A DNA stretch of 64,000 bases from Paenibacillus rhizosphaerae (GTDB lineage: Bacteria; Bacillota; Bacilli; Paenibacillales; Paenibacillaceae): the NCBI RefSeq assembly GCF_014192015.1, contig NZ_JACHXJ010000001.1, forward strand, positions 1,364,001-1,428,000. The letters run 5' to 3'. Shown here piece after piece: positions 24,785 through 33,335 of the stretch. The stretch's first letter is position 1. Each line of letters begins with the position of its first letter. A program made the position numbers and the translations under genes. The notes beneath the pieces were generated by a model. The model did no database searches. It was not told the DNA's origin and saw nothing but the letters and a program-made list of their open reading frames with translations.

Positions 24785-26044
24785 TTAAACACATCGAACG
24801 TTCTGAATGACAATGTTGCTGTGAGGAAGCGACGGAATATCGCTGAAGCTGTAGCTCAAATCCTGCTGAGGCACGTCATAGCTCATCCGGTTGGCCAGGA
24901 AGTCGAGGCTCTCCTTCATGATTTCCAGGGTAAGCCATTCGCCGGCGCACCGGTGTCCCGTATCATGATCGCCACCGCCTTGAGGAATAAACTTGAAGGG
25001 CGATCCTTGCCAGTGCTGAAAACGGTCCGGCATAAACTTCTCCGGCTTGTCCCACAGGTCCGGGTGGTGATTGGTGCCGTACAGATCGAGCATGGTTAAC
25101 GTCCCTTGCTCAAACCGGTAGCCGTTCCAAACGAAATCTTCAGCCACCCGTGCTGCCGTCACGGGGAAGAAGGGATAGAAGCGGCGGACCTCCTGGATAA
25201 AATGGCCCAGCCGTACTTCATCCGATCCGGCCAGCTTTTCCCGTTCTTCGGGCTGCTGAATGACGGCCAGTGCCGTAAAGGCGATATAAATGGAAACGGC
25301 GACGATCGGGCGAAGGATATTCAACATTTCTACGGCGGCGGTTTTTAATTCGAGCAGCTGTCCATCCCGGTCCCGGTGGAAAGAGATGACGGCCAGTGCC
25401 GTATGTTCCGGCGCTGTGAAGCGGTTGGCGCGCACGTCCTCAATCAGGCCGCTGACCCATGTCTCCGCCTTGGTTCTGGCGTTCCGGCCCTTCATATAAG
25501 GAATTCCGAGGGAAGCGGGAGATTCGAACAAGGCGCTGAACCAGCCGGTTTTCTCCCGTACTTCTTCCGGTGCAAGCGGGATCCCTGCCCATTCGCAGGC
25601 AGCCCGGCATAACAATTCCTTCGCTTCCTCGTAAATTTCGACTTCTTTTCTCGTTTCAAAGCTTCTCGCTGCAATCTCCCAATACTTCCGGGTCAGCTCC
25701 CGGATACGCTGCATCGCGTCGTTGGTCATGAGGGACATGAACATCGCTTTCCGGTGGCGGTGGGCTTCGCCGTCCAGCGTTTGAACCCCGTTTTCACCGA
25801 ACAGCGTTTTAATTACACGTTTGGGTGCAGCACCGAATCGGATAAATTTATCCTCGTCATAAAACAGCCGGGCGGCTTCCTCTCCGCGCATGCATATGGC
25901 CCGTTCGCCAAGCAAACGCGTCTCGAATACATCCGATTGAAATCCGAGGGTTCGGTTCGTAATATACAAATAGCCTTCTTTTAAAAAAGTTAAACTGTGA
26001 TCCAAGCCTTCTTCTGTTGGCATCGGTCTGTTTCCCTCTATCAT
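24785..26044 (-). CDS. Cytochrome P450 fatty-acid peroxygenase (CYP152 type)
   Basis: A 419-residue P450 close to Bacillus subtilis CYP152A1 (YbdT), which uses hydrogen peroxide to hydroxylate or decarboxylate fatty acids at the alpha/beta position. The heme ligand is Cys366 in GHRCAGEW, within the family signature FIPQGGGDHDTGHRC. The I-helix has Arg245-Pro246 (NILRPIVAV) in place of the acid-alcohol pair of ordinary P450s; CYP152A1 has Arg242-Pro243, where the arginine holds the fatty-acid carboxylate. This indicates peroxygenase chemistry without a redox partner. ATG 26044 follows AAGGAGG by eight bases; the frame extends to 26212 without a ribosome site and is not used. Confidence 0.93.
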   Translation of the reverse strand: MIEGNRPMPTEEGLDHSLTFLKEGYLYITNRTLGFQSDVFETRLLGERAICMRGEEAARLFYDEDKFIRFGAAPKRVIKTLFGENGVQTLDGEAHRHRKAMFMSLMTNDAMQRIRELTRKYWEIAARSFETRKEVEIYEEAKELLCRAACEWAGIPLAPEEVREKTGWFSALFESPASLGIPYMKGRNARTKAETWVSGLIEDVRANRFTAPEHTALAVISFHRDRDGQLLELKTAAVEMLNILRPIVAVSIYIAFTALAVIQQPEEREKLAGSDEVRLGHFIQEVRRFYPFFPVTAARVAEDFVWNGYRFEQGTLTMLDLYGTNHHPDLWDKPEKFMPDRFQHWQGSPFKFIPQGGGDHDTGHRCAGEWLTLEIMKESLDFLANRMSYDVPQQDLSYSFSDIPSLPHSNIVIQNVRCV

Positions 26045-26463
26045 GAATGCAACCTCCTTCATATAATAAACCGCATTATACATACATACCCGAACTGTAC
26101 TTGATTGATTGTACCCGGCATGAACATACGTAGGATCTGGATCAACCGGGGTACGAAACAAAGTATTCCCATTCTCTGTGAAGGATAAAAGACGTCGCAG
26201 TTTTGGCTGCACCGGAGGAAGCGGCCAAAGACTATCGACGTTCTGGAGAACGGGGTCGTTCTGGCTGTGCCTCGGGCCGGTTTTTCAGCTTTCTTGGGAG
26301 GGGGCTTGGATCACAGAACCTATTACAAAGGATCGTTGGAACAAAGGATAAGGTGAGAGCTTTGTCGAATTCAACCTTACCAGTCAATAAACTCCACAAA
26401 AATGTGAGTTCTTATATTGGAATTGTGATTGGAAGATAAAGATCAGAGGGCAGGGAGAGTCAT
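26045..26463. other. Divergent intergenic region, no supported gene
   Basis: It holds the upstream regions of the P450 gene and the BadF-type kinase. One plus-strand frame (about 26188-26355) is open and reads VLENGVVLAVPRAGF, ending in TGA, but has no start or ribosome site and I cannot place it; it may be a gene remnant. Confidence 0.4.
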
Positions 26464-27456
26464 ATGGCTGGAAGCAAGCTGATTATGGGTATCGATGGAG
26501 GGGGTTCCAACACCAGGGTGATCATCGCAAGTCCGGAAGGAAACATCGCTGCGTACATAGAGGATCAGAAAGCGGCATCGCAGCATCGCGATGAACAGGC
26601 TACGGATAATGTCAGGAAGGTGATCCGCAAAGCGCTTTCCGTTGCAGGGTGTTCCCCTGGGGAAATTTGCGGCATGGCCGCAGGCATCGCCGGCTTTGAT
26701 CGGGATCAGGATTTAGCATGGGTCCAGGAACTGACCCATTTACCGGAAATGACATGCCCCAAGTGGCACGTAAACGATGCGGTCGCCGCCCATTACGGTG
26801 CATTGATGGCAAAGCCGGGCATCGTGGTTATTTCCGGTACAGGCTCGATTATTTTCGGTATCAATGAAGAAGGGCGATACATACGTAATTACGACTATCA
26901 TCACTATGCTGCAAGCGCAGCCAGGTTTCTGGCCTATGACGCCGTTTATGAAGCGATTGCCGGACATACGGACGATACCGACGGACGTCTGGTTCATGAT
27001 ATGCTCTTGCATTGGAATGCAGCCGACCTTGGGGAGCTTGCACTCCTGGGCAGGAACGGTTTTCATGATGACCGCCGCGAAAGGGACCGGATATTTGGAG
27101 CCTTTGCCCCTTATGTTACGGAGGCGGCAGGGGCAGGCAGTTCATTAGCCCAAGCGGTTTGCGACCGATCCATCCACCAGATCGTGGTCGGCATCCGTTT
27201 GCTCGGCCGGCATTTCCAAGCCGAAACGCTGCGGGTTGCGTGCATCGGCAGTGTGGCGAACAGCAGTTATTTTCAGGGAAAGCTTAAGCGAATCGCCAAG
27301 GATGATCCGGGAAGACCTTTCCGTTTGATGGATCCACATTTCCCTCCCGTTGTAGGCTCGTTCTTGTACGCAATGGAGCAGCTGGGACTTCCGGTTACCG
27401 ACAGCGTTCTTAACAGGTTTGAACGAACATTGAGCGAAAATACAGGGCCATCGTAG
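26464..27456 (+). CDS. BadF/BadG-type sugar kinase (GlcNAc kinase-like)
   Basis: A 330-residue ASKHA-fold ATPase. Phosphate-1 loop MGIDGGGSNTRVII (residues 8-21), the NDAVAAHYGA segment (near 100) with the catalytic Asp, and the phosphate-2 loop VVISGTGSIIFG (near 120) match N-acetylglucosamine kinase-like BadF proteins. It would phosphorylate an amino sugar or related monosaccharide; the substrate is inferred from family only. AGGGAGAG precedes the ATG. It stands alone, with a terminator at 27561. Confidence 0.82.
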   Translation: MAGSKLIMGIDGGGSNTRVIIASPEGNIAAYIEDQKAASQHRDEQATDNVRKVIRKALSVAGCSPGEICGMAAGIAGFDRDQDLAWVQELTHLPEMTCPKWHVNDAVAAHYGALMAKPGIVVISGTGSIIFGINEEGRYIRNYDYHHYAASAARFLAYDAVYEAIAGHTDDTDGRLVHDMLLHWNAADLGELALLGRNGFHDDRRERDRIFGAFAPYVTEAAGAGSSLAQAVCDRSIHQIVVGIRLLGRHFQAETLRVACIGSVANSSYFQGKLKRIAKDDPGRPFRLMDPHFPPVVGSFLYAMEQLGLPVTDSVLNRFERTLSENTGPS

Positions 27457-27560
27457 AACCATAAATGCTTGTTCTCCTCTCGGGTTTACATTGCTAAAGC
27501 TAGTTTTTTTGCAAAAGTTCTATGTATCGTAAAGATTTTTAACTATCATATGTTGCCGGA

Positions 27561-27592
27561 ACAAAGCCTGTTGTACCAGGCTTTGTTTTTTT
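27561..27592 (+). terminator. Terminator of the BadF-type kinase gene
   Basis: ACAAAGCCTG (27561-27570) pairs with CAGGCTTTGT (27577-27586), loop of six, then a T-rich tail. Confidence 0.88.
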
Positions 27593-27640
27593 ATGTTTAC
27601 TTGTCGACATAACTTTTTTAATAGTCTCGAAAGAAAAATA

Positions 27641-27669
27641 TTGAAATCCAGGAAAAGGTCCATTACAAT
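27641..27669 (+). promoter_or_regulatory. Sigma-A promoter of the aldouronate operon
   Basis: TTGAAA (27641-27646), 17-base spacer, TACAAT (27664-27669). Transcription would start near 27676, leaving a leader of about 335 bases before the first permease gene. Confidence 0.7.
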
Positions 27670-27687
27670 AAAAACAGCTCAACTACC

Positions 27688-27706
27688 ATACTAGTTATAC
27701 TAGTAT
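27688..27706. promoter_or_regulatory. Palindromic operator, probable GntR (FadR-type) site
   Basis: ATACTAGT-TAT-ACTAGTAT is a perfect 8-3-8 inverted repeat just after the predicted start site. Its centre reads TAGTnnnACTA, fitting the T-N-G-T-N-A-C-N-A form of FadR-subfamily GntR operators. The GntR/FCD gene at 32636 in this operon is the natural candidate binder. Confidence 0.65.
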
Positions 27707-27810
27707 TCCAATTTTCTTCTGAACTGCCTCACCATTTTTATTCCGGTCTGTTGTTTTCAGGTTTAAAAAATCGATGCGTTGCTGATGCATTGAATTTTTT
27801 GAAGGTTAAT

Positions 27811-27824
27811 TGTAAGCGCTTTAG
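27811..27824 (+). promoter_or_regulatory. cre-like site 1 in the aldouronate operon leader
   Basis: TGTAAGCGCTTTAG matches the cre consensus at 12 of 14 positions. Located about 135 bases after the predicted start site, where CcpA could block elongation. Confidence 0.55.
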
Positions 27825-27873
27825 GAAAGGGGAGGTCTTTTCAAGGGTCGACGGCCGCACACAGCACGCAAAA

Positions 27874-27887
27874 TGTAAGCGGTTTAT
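27874..27887 (+). promoter_or_regulatory. cre-like site 2 in the aldouronate operon leader
   Basis: TGTAAGCGGTTTAT matches 12 of 14 positions of the cre consensus and starts 63 bases after cre-like site 1, sharing eight leading bases with it. Confidence 0.5.
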
Positions 27888-28012
27888 CAACTTGCCCGGA
27901 CCGGGATGAAAGTTCATATGTGAAATGGTTGCGCGAGACATCAGATGGATTGGTTCAAGAAATGTAAAAAATAACAGCGACATGTTCTGCGCGGATTGGA
28001 GTGATCTGAAGA

Positions 28013-28975
28013 ATGGAAACGAAGGCCGTAAGCCCCGCCTTGCCCCAGGAAAGAGCCGTCAAGAAGCAGAAGCAGCGTTCTGTGGGGAGGCTTTTACGCA
28101 AAGACTGGCAGTTGTATTCGCTCTTGGTATTACCGATCATTTACCTGCTCATTTTCAAATACGGACCGATGATCGGCAACGTCATCGCCTTTCGCCGTTT
28201 TGTTCCCGGGGGGAACATCTATGGTGAGAAATGGGTGGGGTTTCATTACTTCCAGATGTTTATCCAGGACCCGAACTTCTGGAAAGTATTTACGAACACG
28301 CTGATTCTCGGCGCATTGACCCTGCTGTTCACGTTTCCGATTCCGATCATCTTTGCGTTGCTGCTTAATGAAGTGAAGAACAAGAAATTCAAGAAATTCG
28401 TTCAAACCGCTTCTTACATGCCGCACTTCCTGTCGATCGTCATCGTGGCCGGCATGATCCTGCAGATGACTTCGGCGAGCGGTTCCATCAATGCGCTCAT
28501 TCGTTTCTTCGGCGGGGACGGCGTTAATTTCATGCAGCGGGCCGAGTGGTTCCGGGCGATTTATGTCACCTCCGAGGTCTGGCAGGGTATGGGCTGGGGA
28601 GCGATTCTGTATCTGGCCGCACTGACGACGATTGACGAGTCCCTGTACGAGGCCGCCAAAATTGACGGCGCCAACCGCTGGAAGCAGACGCTGCACGTGA
28701 CGATCCCCGGGATCTTGCCGACCATCGTCACCCTGCTGATCCTGAACATGGGCAGCTTCTTGGCGATCGGCTTTGAAAAGATACTGCTGCTCTACAATCC
28801 CGTCATCTACGAAACATCCGACGTCATTTCTACATATTTGTTCCGGGTCGGTCTACAATCCAGCAGCTTCAGCTACGCCACGGCCATCGGATTATTCGAA
28901 TCGATCATCGGACTCATTCTGGTGTTCTCAGTCAATGCAATTTCCAGAAAAGTAACGGAAAGAAGCCTATGGTAG
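28013..28975 (+). CDS. ABC sugar transporter permease (LplB/YteP type), probable aldouronate uptake
   Basis: A 320-residue inner-membrane permease with six predicted helices. After a basic cytosolic N-terminus the first helix is LYSLLVLPIIYLLIF (about 37-51); the ATPase-contact EAA loop is EAAKIDGANRWKQTLHVTIP near residues 213-232. LplB-type permeases import oligosaccharides with an LplC partner and a shared ATPase (MsmX type), and no ATPase gene is present here, which is usual. The start has GGAG upstream. First gene of the operon with GH67 and GH2 enzymes, so methylglucuronoxylan oligomers are the likely cargo; that is inferred. Confidence 0.9.
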   Translation: METKAVSPALPQERAVKKQKQRSVGRLLRKDWQLYSLLVLPIIYLLIFKYGPMIGNVIAFRRFVPGGNIYGEKWVGFHYFQMFIQDPNFWKVFTNTLILGALTLLFTFPIPIIFALLLNEVKNKKFKKFVQTASYMPHFLSIVIVAGMILQMTSASGSINALIRFFGGDGVNFMQRAEWFRAIYVTSEVWQGMGWGAILYLAALTTIDESLYEAAKIDGANRWKQTLHVTIPGILPTIVTLLILNMGSFLAIGFEKILLLYNPVIYETSDVISTYLFRVGLQSSSFSYATAIGLFESIIGLILVFSVNAISRKVTERSLW

Positions 28976-28988
28976 GGAGGTGCCTCAA

Positions 28989-29861
28989 GTGAAAGACTCC
29001 GTTTCTTATAAAGTGTTCAAAGTTGTCAACACGATCATTCTGCTGCTGATCGTATTCATCACGGTATTTCCTTTCATTAACGTGCTCGCCCAATCCTTCA
29101 GCAGCGAGGCTTATATCAACGCGGGGAAGGTCAACCTGATTCCGAGAGGATTTAATATCGACACATACCGGACGGTCGCCAAGGACGCGATGTTCTGGAC
29201 GAACTATAAAAACACCGTCGTATATACGGTGGTCGGGACGGTCATTTCGATGTTCATGACAACCATCTTCGCGTACGCTCTATCCAAGAAAAGGTTGATG
29301 GGACGTAAATTTCTAACGATGTTCGCGGTGTTCACCATGTTCTTTAACGGCGGGCTGATCCCGAACTATGTTCTGATTAACAGCCTTGGCTTTGCCAATT
29401 CGATCTGGGCGATCGTCGTTCCGGGGGCCATCAGCATCTACAACATGCTGATCATGAAGTCTTTTTTCGAGAACATGCCGGAGGAGCTGGAAGAAGCGGC
29501 TTCCATCGACGGTTTGAATACGTACGGGATTCTGTTCCGCATTATTCTTCCGCTCAGTAAGGCCATCATGGCCACCATGATGCTGTTCTATGCGGTGGGC
29601 CATTGGAACTCCTGGTTTTCCGCCTTCCTGTACATGGATCAGAAGGAACTGTTCCCGGTCACCGTATACTTGCGAAACCTCATTGCCGGGGCAACGGGTG
29701 GCGCCTCCGCGGGGGCGACGTCAGCGGATAACCTGACCCAGATCTCCGCGAATATTAAATCGGTCACCATGGTATTGACCATTCTGCCGATTCTGCTGAT
29801 TTACCCTTTTGTCCAAAAGTATTTTGTATCGGGTGTTATGCTGGGTTCCGTGAAAGGATAA
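28989..29861 (+). CDS. ABC sugar transporter permease (LplC/YtcP type)
   Basis: A 290-residue partner permease. The N-terminal helix is VVNTIILLLIVFITVFPF (about 11-28), and the EAA loop is ELEEAASIDGLNTYGILFRI near residue 172-191. The C-terminus ends with the FVQKYFVSGVMLGSVKG tail typical of this family. GTG 28989 is the start, with AGGGAGG nine bases upstream; an in-frame GTG at 28980 lies inside that ribosome site. Only 13 bases separate it from the first permease gene. Confidence 0.9.
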   Translation: MKDSVSYKVFKVVNTIILLLIVFITVFPFINVLAQSFSSEAYINAGKVNLIPRGFNIDTYRTVAKDAMFWTNYKNTVVYTVVGTVISMFMTTIFAYALSKKRLMGRKFLTMFAVFTMFFNGGLIPNYVLINSLGFANSIWAIVVPGAISIYNMLIMKSFFENMPEELEEAASIDGLNTYGILFRIILPLSKAIMATMMLFYAVGHWNSWFSAFLYMDQKELFPVTVYLRNLIAGATGGASAGATSADNLTQISANIKSVTMVLTILPILLIYPFVQKYFVSGVMLGSVKG

Positions 29862-29943
29862 ATCCGATCCGGATCACCGCATTCATTTCATAGCTTTGCA
29901 GTTCTTTGCAGTTCCGATATTCATTCATGGGGGGAGTATACAA

Positions 29944-31575
29944 ATGTTCAAACGTTCTCGTAAAAAATGGGGAATGACGCTGATGGCCGCGGTGATGAGC
30001 CTGTCCGTGGCTGCCTGCAGCAACAATCTTGGCGGCAGCGGGGGAGAAGCCAAGGATCAATCCAAAGGCGCGATGGAGAATTACGGCGCTAACGTTTCGT
30101 TCAAGGCAACCGAGCCGTTTAACCTGCCGATCCTGTTCAGCGACCAGCCGGCCTACCCTTACAAGAAGGACTGGATGCTGTTCCAGGAAATTACGAAAAG
30201 AACGGGCGTCACCCTTCAGCCAACCATCGTTCCGATGAGCGATTACAGCCAGAAGCGGTCGCTGCTGATCAGCTCGGGAGACGCTCCGCTGGTCATTCCG
30301 AAAACATATCCGGGGGAAGAATCTTCCTTTGTGTCCTCCGGTGCGATCCTGCCGGTTAGCGATTACATCGACATGATGCCGAATTTTAAGGACAAAGTTG
30401 AAAAATGGGGCATGGAAGAGGAATTAGACGGACTCCGGCAGGAAGACGGTAAATACTATGTGCTCCCTGGCATGCATGAAGAGGTATGGCCGGATTATAC
30501 GCTGCTCGTAAGGACTGACATTTTTGAAAAGAACAACATCCCGATTCCGGCGACCTGGGACGAACTGTATACCGCTCTCAAGAAGCTGAAGGAAATCTAT
30601 CCGGACTCGATTCCGTTCTCCGACCGTTTCCAGTTCAACAGTACGCTCAATATCGCAGCGACCGGATTCGGAACGAAGGGCGGCTGGGGCTTTGGCAACG
30701 GCCTCACATACAAGGCGGACAAGGACGAGTTCGTATACACGTCCACAACGCCGGAATACAAAAACATGCTGACGTATTTCAACAAGCTCGTATCCGAAGG
30801 CTTGCTGGATAAAGAAAGCTTTACGCAAACGGATGATCAGGCGATTCAGAAATTCGTATCCGGTAAATCGTTTGTGATCAACGGCAACTCCCAGACTGTC
30901 GTGCTGCACCGAACTGACATGAATAAATCGCTCGGGGAGGGAAAATTCTCCGTCGCCAAAATTACGGTGCCAGGAGGACCGGCAGGTCAGCTGATGTCCG
31001 GTTCCCGTCTGGAGAACGGCGTCATGATTCTGGCCAAAGCGAAGGAAAGCCCGAACTTTAAAGCGATCCTTCAGTTCATTGACTGGCTCTACTATAGCGA
31101 CGAAGGTGAAGAGTTCACCAAGTGGGGCGTTGAAGGGGTAACGTATACCAAGGAGAACGGCGTCCGGAAGCTGGTCGACGATATCAACTATAACGGTTTG
31201 AACCCGAAAGGAACGAAGGACCTGCGTATCGATTACGGCTTCTCCGGAGGAGTGTTCGCCTACGGCGGTACAACGGAGCTGCTGCAATCGATGTTCAGCG
31301 ACGAAGAGAAGAAGTTCCAGGAAGATATGAAAAAGACGAAAACCGTCGTACCGGCCGAGCCGCCGATTCCGTATTCCGTTGAAGACCGTGAGCAGGCGAC
31401 GCTCTTGAGCACGCCGCTGAAAGACTACTCGGATCAAAACACGCTCAAATTCATCCTTGGTGAGCGCCCGTTGTCCCAGTTCGACGCATTCGTGAACGAG
31501 CTCAAGGGACAGGGTCTGGATAATTATGTTAAGCTTGCCAACAAGACATATAAAGCATATAAAGAAAAGAAGTAA
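29944..31575 (+). CDS. Extracellular sugar-binding lipoprotein (LplA/YtcQ type)
   Basis: A 543-residue solute-binding protein anchored outside the membrane. Signal MFKRSRKKWGMTLMAAVMSL ends in the lipobox SVAAC (Cys22), followed by a Ser/Gly-rich linker. The long form (more than 500 residues) with the segments LFQEITKRTGVTLQPTIVP and WLYYSDEGEEFTKWG is the group that works with LplB/LplC permeases on oligosaccharides. Start 29944 follows GGGGGAG; the frame extends 16 codons upstream without need. A hairpin lies 40 bases downstream. Confidence 0.92.
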   Translation: MFKRSRKKWGMTLMAAVMSLSVAACSNNLGGSGGEAKDQSKGAMENYGANVSFKATEPFNLPILFSDQPAYPYKKDWMLFQEITKRTGVTLQPTIVPMSDYSQKRSLLISSGDAPLVIPKTYPGEESSFVSSGAILPVSDYIDMMPNFKDKVEKWGMEEELDGLRQEDGKYYVLPGMHEEVWPDYTLLVRTDIFEKNNIPIPATWDELYTALKKLKEIYPDSIPFSDRFQFNSTLNIAATGFGTKGGWGFGNGLTYKADKDEFVYTSTTPEYKNMLTYFNKLVSEGLLDKESFTQTDDQAIQKFVSGKSFVINGNSQTVVLHRTDMNKSLGEGKFSVAKITVPGGPAGQLMSGSRLENGVMILAKAKESPNFKAILQFIDWLYYSDEGEEFTKWGVEGVTYTKENGVRKLVDDINYNGLNPKGTKDLRIDYGFSGGVFAYGGTTELLQSMFSDEEKKFQEDMKKTKTVVPAEPPIPYSVEDREQATLLSTPLKDYSDQNTLKFILGERPLSQFDAFVNELKGQGLDNYVKLANKTYKAYKEKK

Positions 31576-31615
31576 GTCATCATCAACACGAACTTATCAG
31601 AAGTTACACGAATCG

Positions 31616-31645
31616 GGTTGCCGTTTCGCCAGCGAAATGGCAGCC
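31616..31645 (+). promoter_or_regulatory. Intercistronic hairpin after the binding-protein gene
   Basis: GGTTGCCGTTTCG and CGAAATGGCAGCC pair over 13 positions with two wobbles and a 4-nt loop. The T tract is weak (TGTTTTC), so partial termination or protection of the upstream mRNA is more likely than full stop; both would raise binding protein over downstream enzymes. Confidence 0.55.
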
Positions 31646-31732
31646 TGTTTTCAACTCGCCGGGCGTTATGCCGTTCGTGCATGACTCCGCGACTAACCTC
31701 CATGCCTGCCATGGTCCGAAGGAGTGAATGGT

Positions 31733-32530
31733 TTGCCTGTTACCGCTCAGGAGGTCATAACGCATTTAACGGAACCCGCCGGCGCCTTGGAATCCCGAAT
31801 CGACGGAATCATTGCCGGGACTCCCGAAGCGGAGGTCCGCGGAATCGGGGTTGCTTTTATTGCTTCCTACGAGGTTGTCCTTGAGGCCGTCCGGCTTGGG
31901 GTAAACCTGCTGGTTACGCACGAAGGGGCTTTTTACAGTCATCAGGAAGAGAGGGGCCTTGCTCCGGAGGATCCCGTTCATGCGGCCAAGCGGAAGGTTA
32001 TTGAGTCGGAAGACATGATCATTTACCGGTTTCACGATCATCCGCACAGCTATCGTCCGGATATCATCACGGCGGGACTGCTCGGAGCTTTGGGTTGGGA
32101 GAATCATGAGCACAAGGATCTGGGGACGGCTTCCATTGTGAGGCTGCCGCAGAGTCTTACGTTATCCGAAATCGCCGAGCATATAAAACAGAAGCTGAAC
32201 CTGCCCTACCTGCGTGCCGTCGGCGATTCCAGAACGGTCTGCGGGCAAATTGGGATTGCCGTTGGGTACAGAGGAGGAGGACAGCACGCGATCCCTTTAT
32301 TCGAGCAAGAACGTCTGGATCTGATGATCATCGGCGAAGGACCGGAGTGGGAAACGCCCGAATATGTCCGGGATGCAGCCGCGCAGGGACGATCCAAAGC
32401 GCTGCTGATGCTGGGTCATGCAGCCAGCGAGGAACCGGGGATGAAGCTGATCAGTGAACGGCTTGCCGGCCGATTTCCCGGACTTCCGGTCCACTTTATT
32501 CCCACCGGTACCATGATTGAAATCCTGTAA
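31733..32530 (+). CDS. Divergent Nif3-like dinuclear metal protein
   Basis: A 265-residue protein of the Nif3/DUF34 fold. Putative metal ligands are in LLVTHEGAFYSH (near 56), FHDHPHSYRPD (near 98) and the C-terminal GHAASEEPGMKLISE (near 225), with IIGEGPEWETPEYVRDA before it. Usual Nif3 proteins have T-H-H-P at the first site; here it is T-H-E-G, so this is a divergent branch. The biochemical role of the family is uncertain (GTP cyclohydrolase-like and metal-binding roles are proposed). TTG 31733 is chosen because AAGGAG lies eight bases upstream; GTG 31724 overlaps that site. Its position between transporter and GntR genes points to a part in aldouronate use. Confidence 0.8.
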   Translation: MPVTAQEVITHLTEPAGALESRIDGIIAGTPEAEVRGIGVAFIASYEVVLEAVRLGVNLLVTHEGAFYSHQEERGLAPEDPVHAAKRKVIESEDMIIYRFHDHPHSYRPDIITAGLLGALGWENHEHKDLGTASIVRLPQSLTLSEIAEHIKQKLNLPYLRAVGDSRTVCGQIGIAVGYRGGGQHAIPLFEQERLDLMIIGEGPEWETPEYVRDAAAQGRSKALLMLGHAASEEPGMKLISERLAGRFPGLPVHFIPTGTMIEIL

Positions 32531-32580
32531 ATGTCTGCAGTGTTGTCCGACTAAATTATTTAAAAAAGAATGTTTGGCAG

Positions 32581-32610
32581 TCATTTCAACCTTCGCGTGT
32601 TGTGAAATGA
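32581..32610 (+). repeat. Inverted repeat before the GntR gene
   Basis: TCATTTCA and TGAAATGA form a perfect 8-bp inverted repeat with a 14-nt loop, ending five bases before the AAGGAG of the GntR gene. Could be an autoregulatory site or an mRNA hairpin. Confidence 0.5.
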
Positions 32611-32635
32611 AAGCAAGGAGAAAGAGGTAACCGTA

Positions 32636-33310
32636 ATGTCGACAGAGCAGAAAATCAAGGGTTCCACCAGGGCTTATTCTTATAACCTGTTGAGGGAAAG
32701 AATTCTTCATTTGGAGCTCGAACCCGGCACCAAAATTTCGGAGAAGGAAATCGCGGACGAGCTGAACGTCAGCAGAACGCCCGTTAGGGAAGCGTTTATG
32801 AAGCTGGCGGAAGAAGAACTGCTGGACATCATCCCGCAGAGCGGCACCGTGGTGTCCCGCATTAACCTGAAGCATGTGGAGGAAGGCCGGTTTATCCGCG
32901 AGAAGCTCGAAAAAGAAATCGTGGCGCTGGCCTGCGACCAATTGGTTGAAGACGCCCGATTCAGAATCGAAGCGAACATTGCCATGCAGGATGTTTGTGC
33001 CGGACAGAACAATTTTTACAAGCTGTTTGAGCTGGATGAAGAGTACCATCAGATCCTGTTCGATGCCACCGGCAAACAGCGGACCTGGAAGATGCTGCAG
33101 CAGCTGAACATTCATTTTAACAGGCTGCGGCTGCTCCGGCTCTCCAAAGACTCCAACTGGGAAAATATCATTCGTCAGCACAAGGAAATCTACCAGCTGA
33201 TCATTCAGCAGGATAAAGAACACGCGATGAAGGTGATGGAGCAGCATCTCCGCCTTGTCGTCGTGGAGCAGGACTTTTTGAAAGAGAAATATCCGCATTA
33301 TTTTATATAA
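32636..33310 (+). CDS. GntR-family regulator with FCD ligand domain
   Basis: A 224-residue regulator. Winged HTH at residues 15-70 ([20 protein letters not shown] near 34-53), then an all-helical FCD domain (about 85-215) with the metal-ligand pattern of this group: Asp/His in [11 protein letters not shown], His in [10 protein letters not shown] and His in [12 protein letters not shown] proteins bind carboxylated sugars or organic acids, which agrees with an operon for glucuronic acid-containing oligosaccharides. The palindrome at 27688 fits its subfamily operator. AAGGAG upstream of the ATG. Confidence 0.9.
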   Translation: MSTEQKIKGSTRAYSYNLLRERILHLELEPGTKISEKEIADELNVSRTPVREAFMKLAEEELLDIIPQSGTVVSRINLKHVEEGRFIREKLEKEIVALACDQLVEDARFRIEANIAMQDVCAGQNNFYKLFELDEEYHQILFDATGKQRTWKMLQQLNIHFNRLRLLRLSKDSNWENIIRQHKEIYQLIIQQDKEHAMKVMEQHLRLVVVEQDFLKEKYPHYFI

Positions 33311-33335
33311 AGAACATCGGAGGGACGAGGAGCTT

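Noticed and set aside
26203..26439. 78-codon plus-strand frame upstream of the BadF-type kinase
   Set aside because: No ribosome site; low-complexity Arg/Gly/Ser composition typical of a chance frame in GC-rich DNA.
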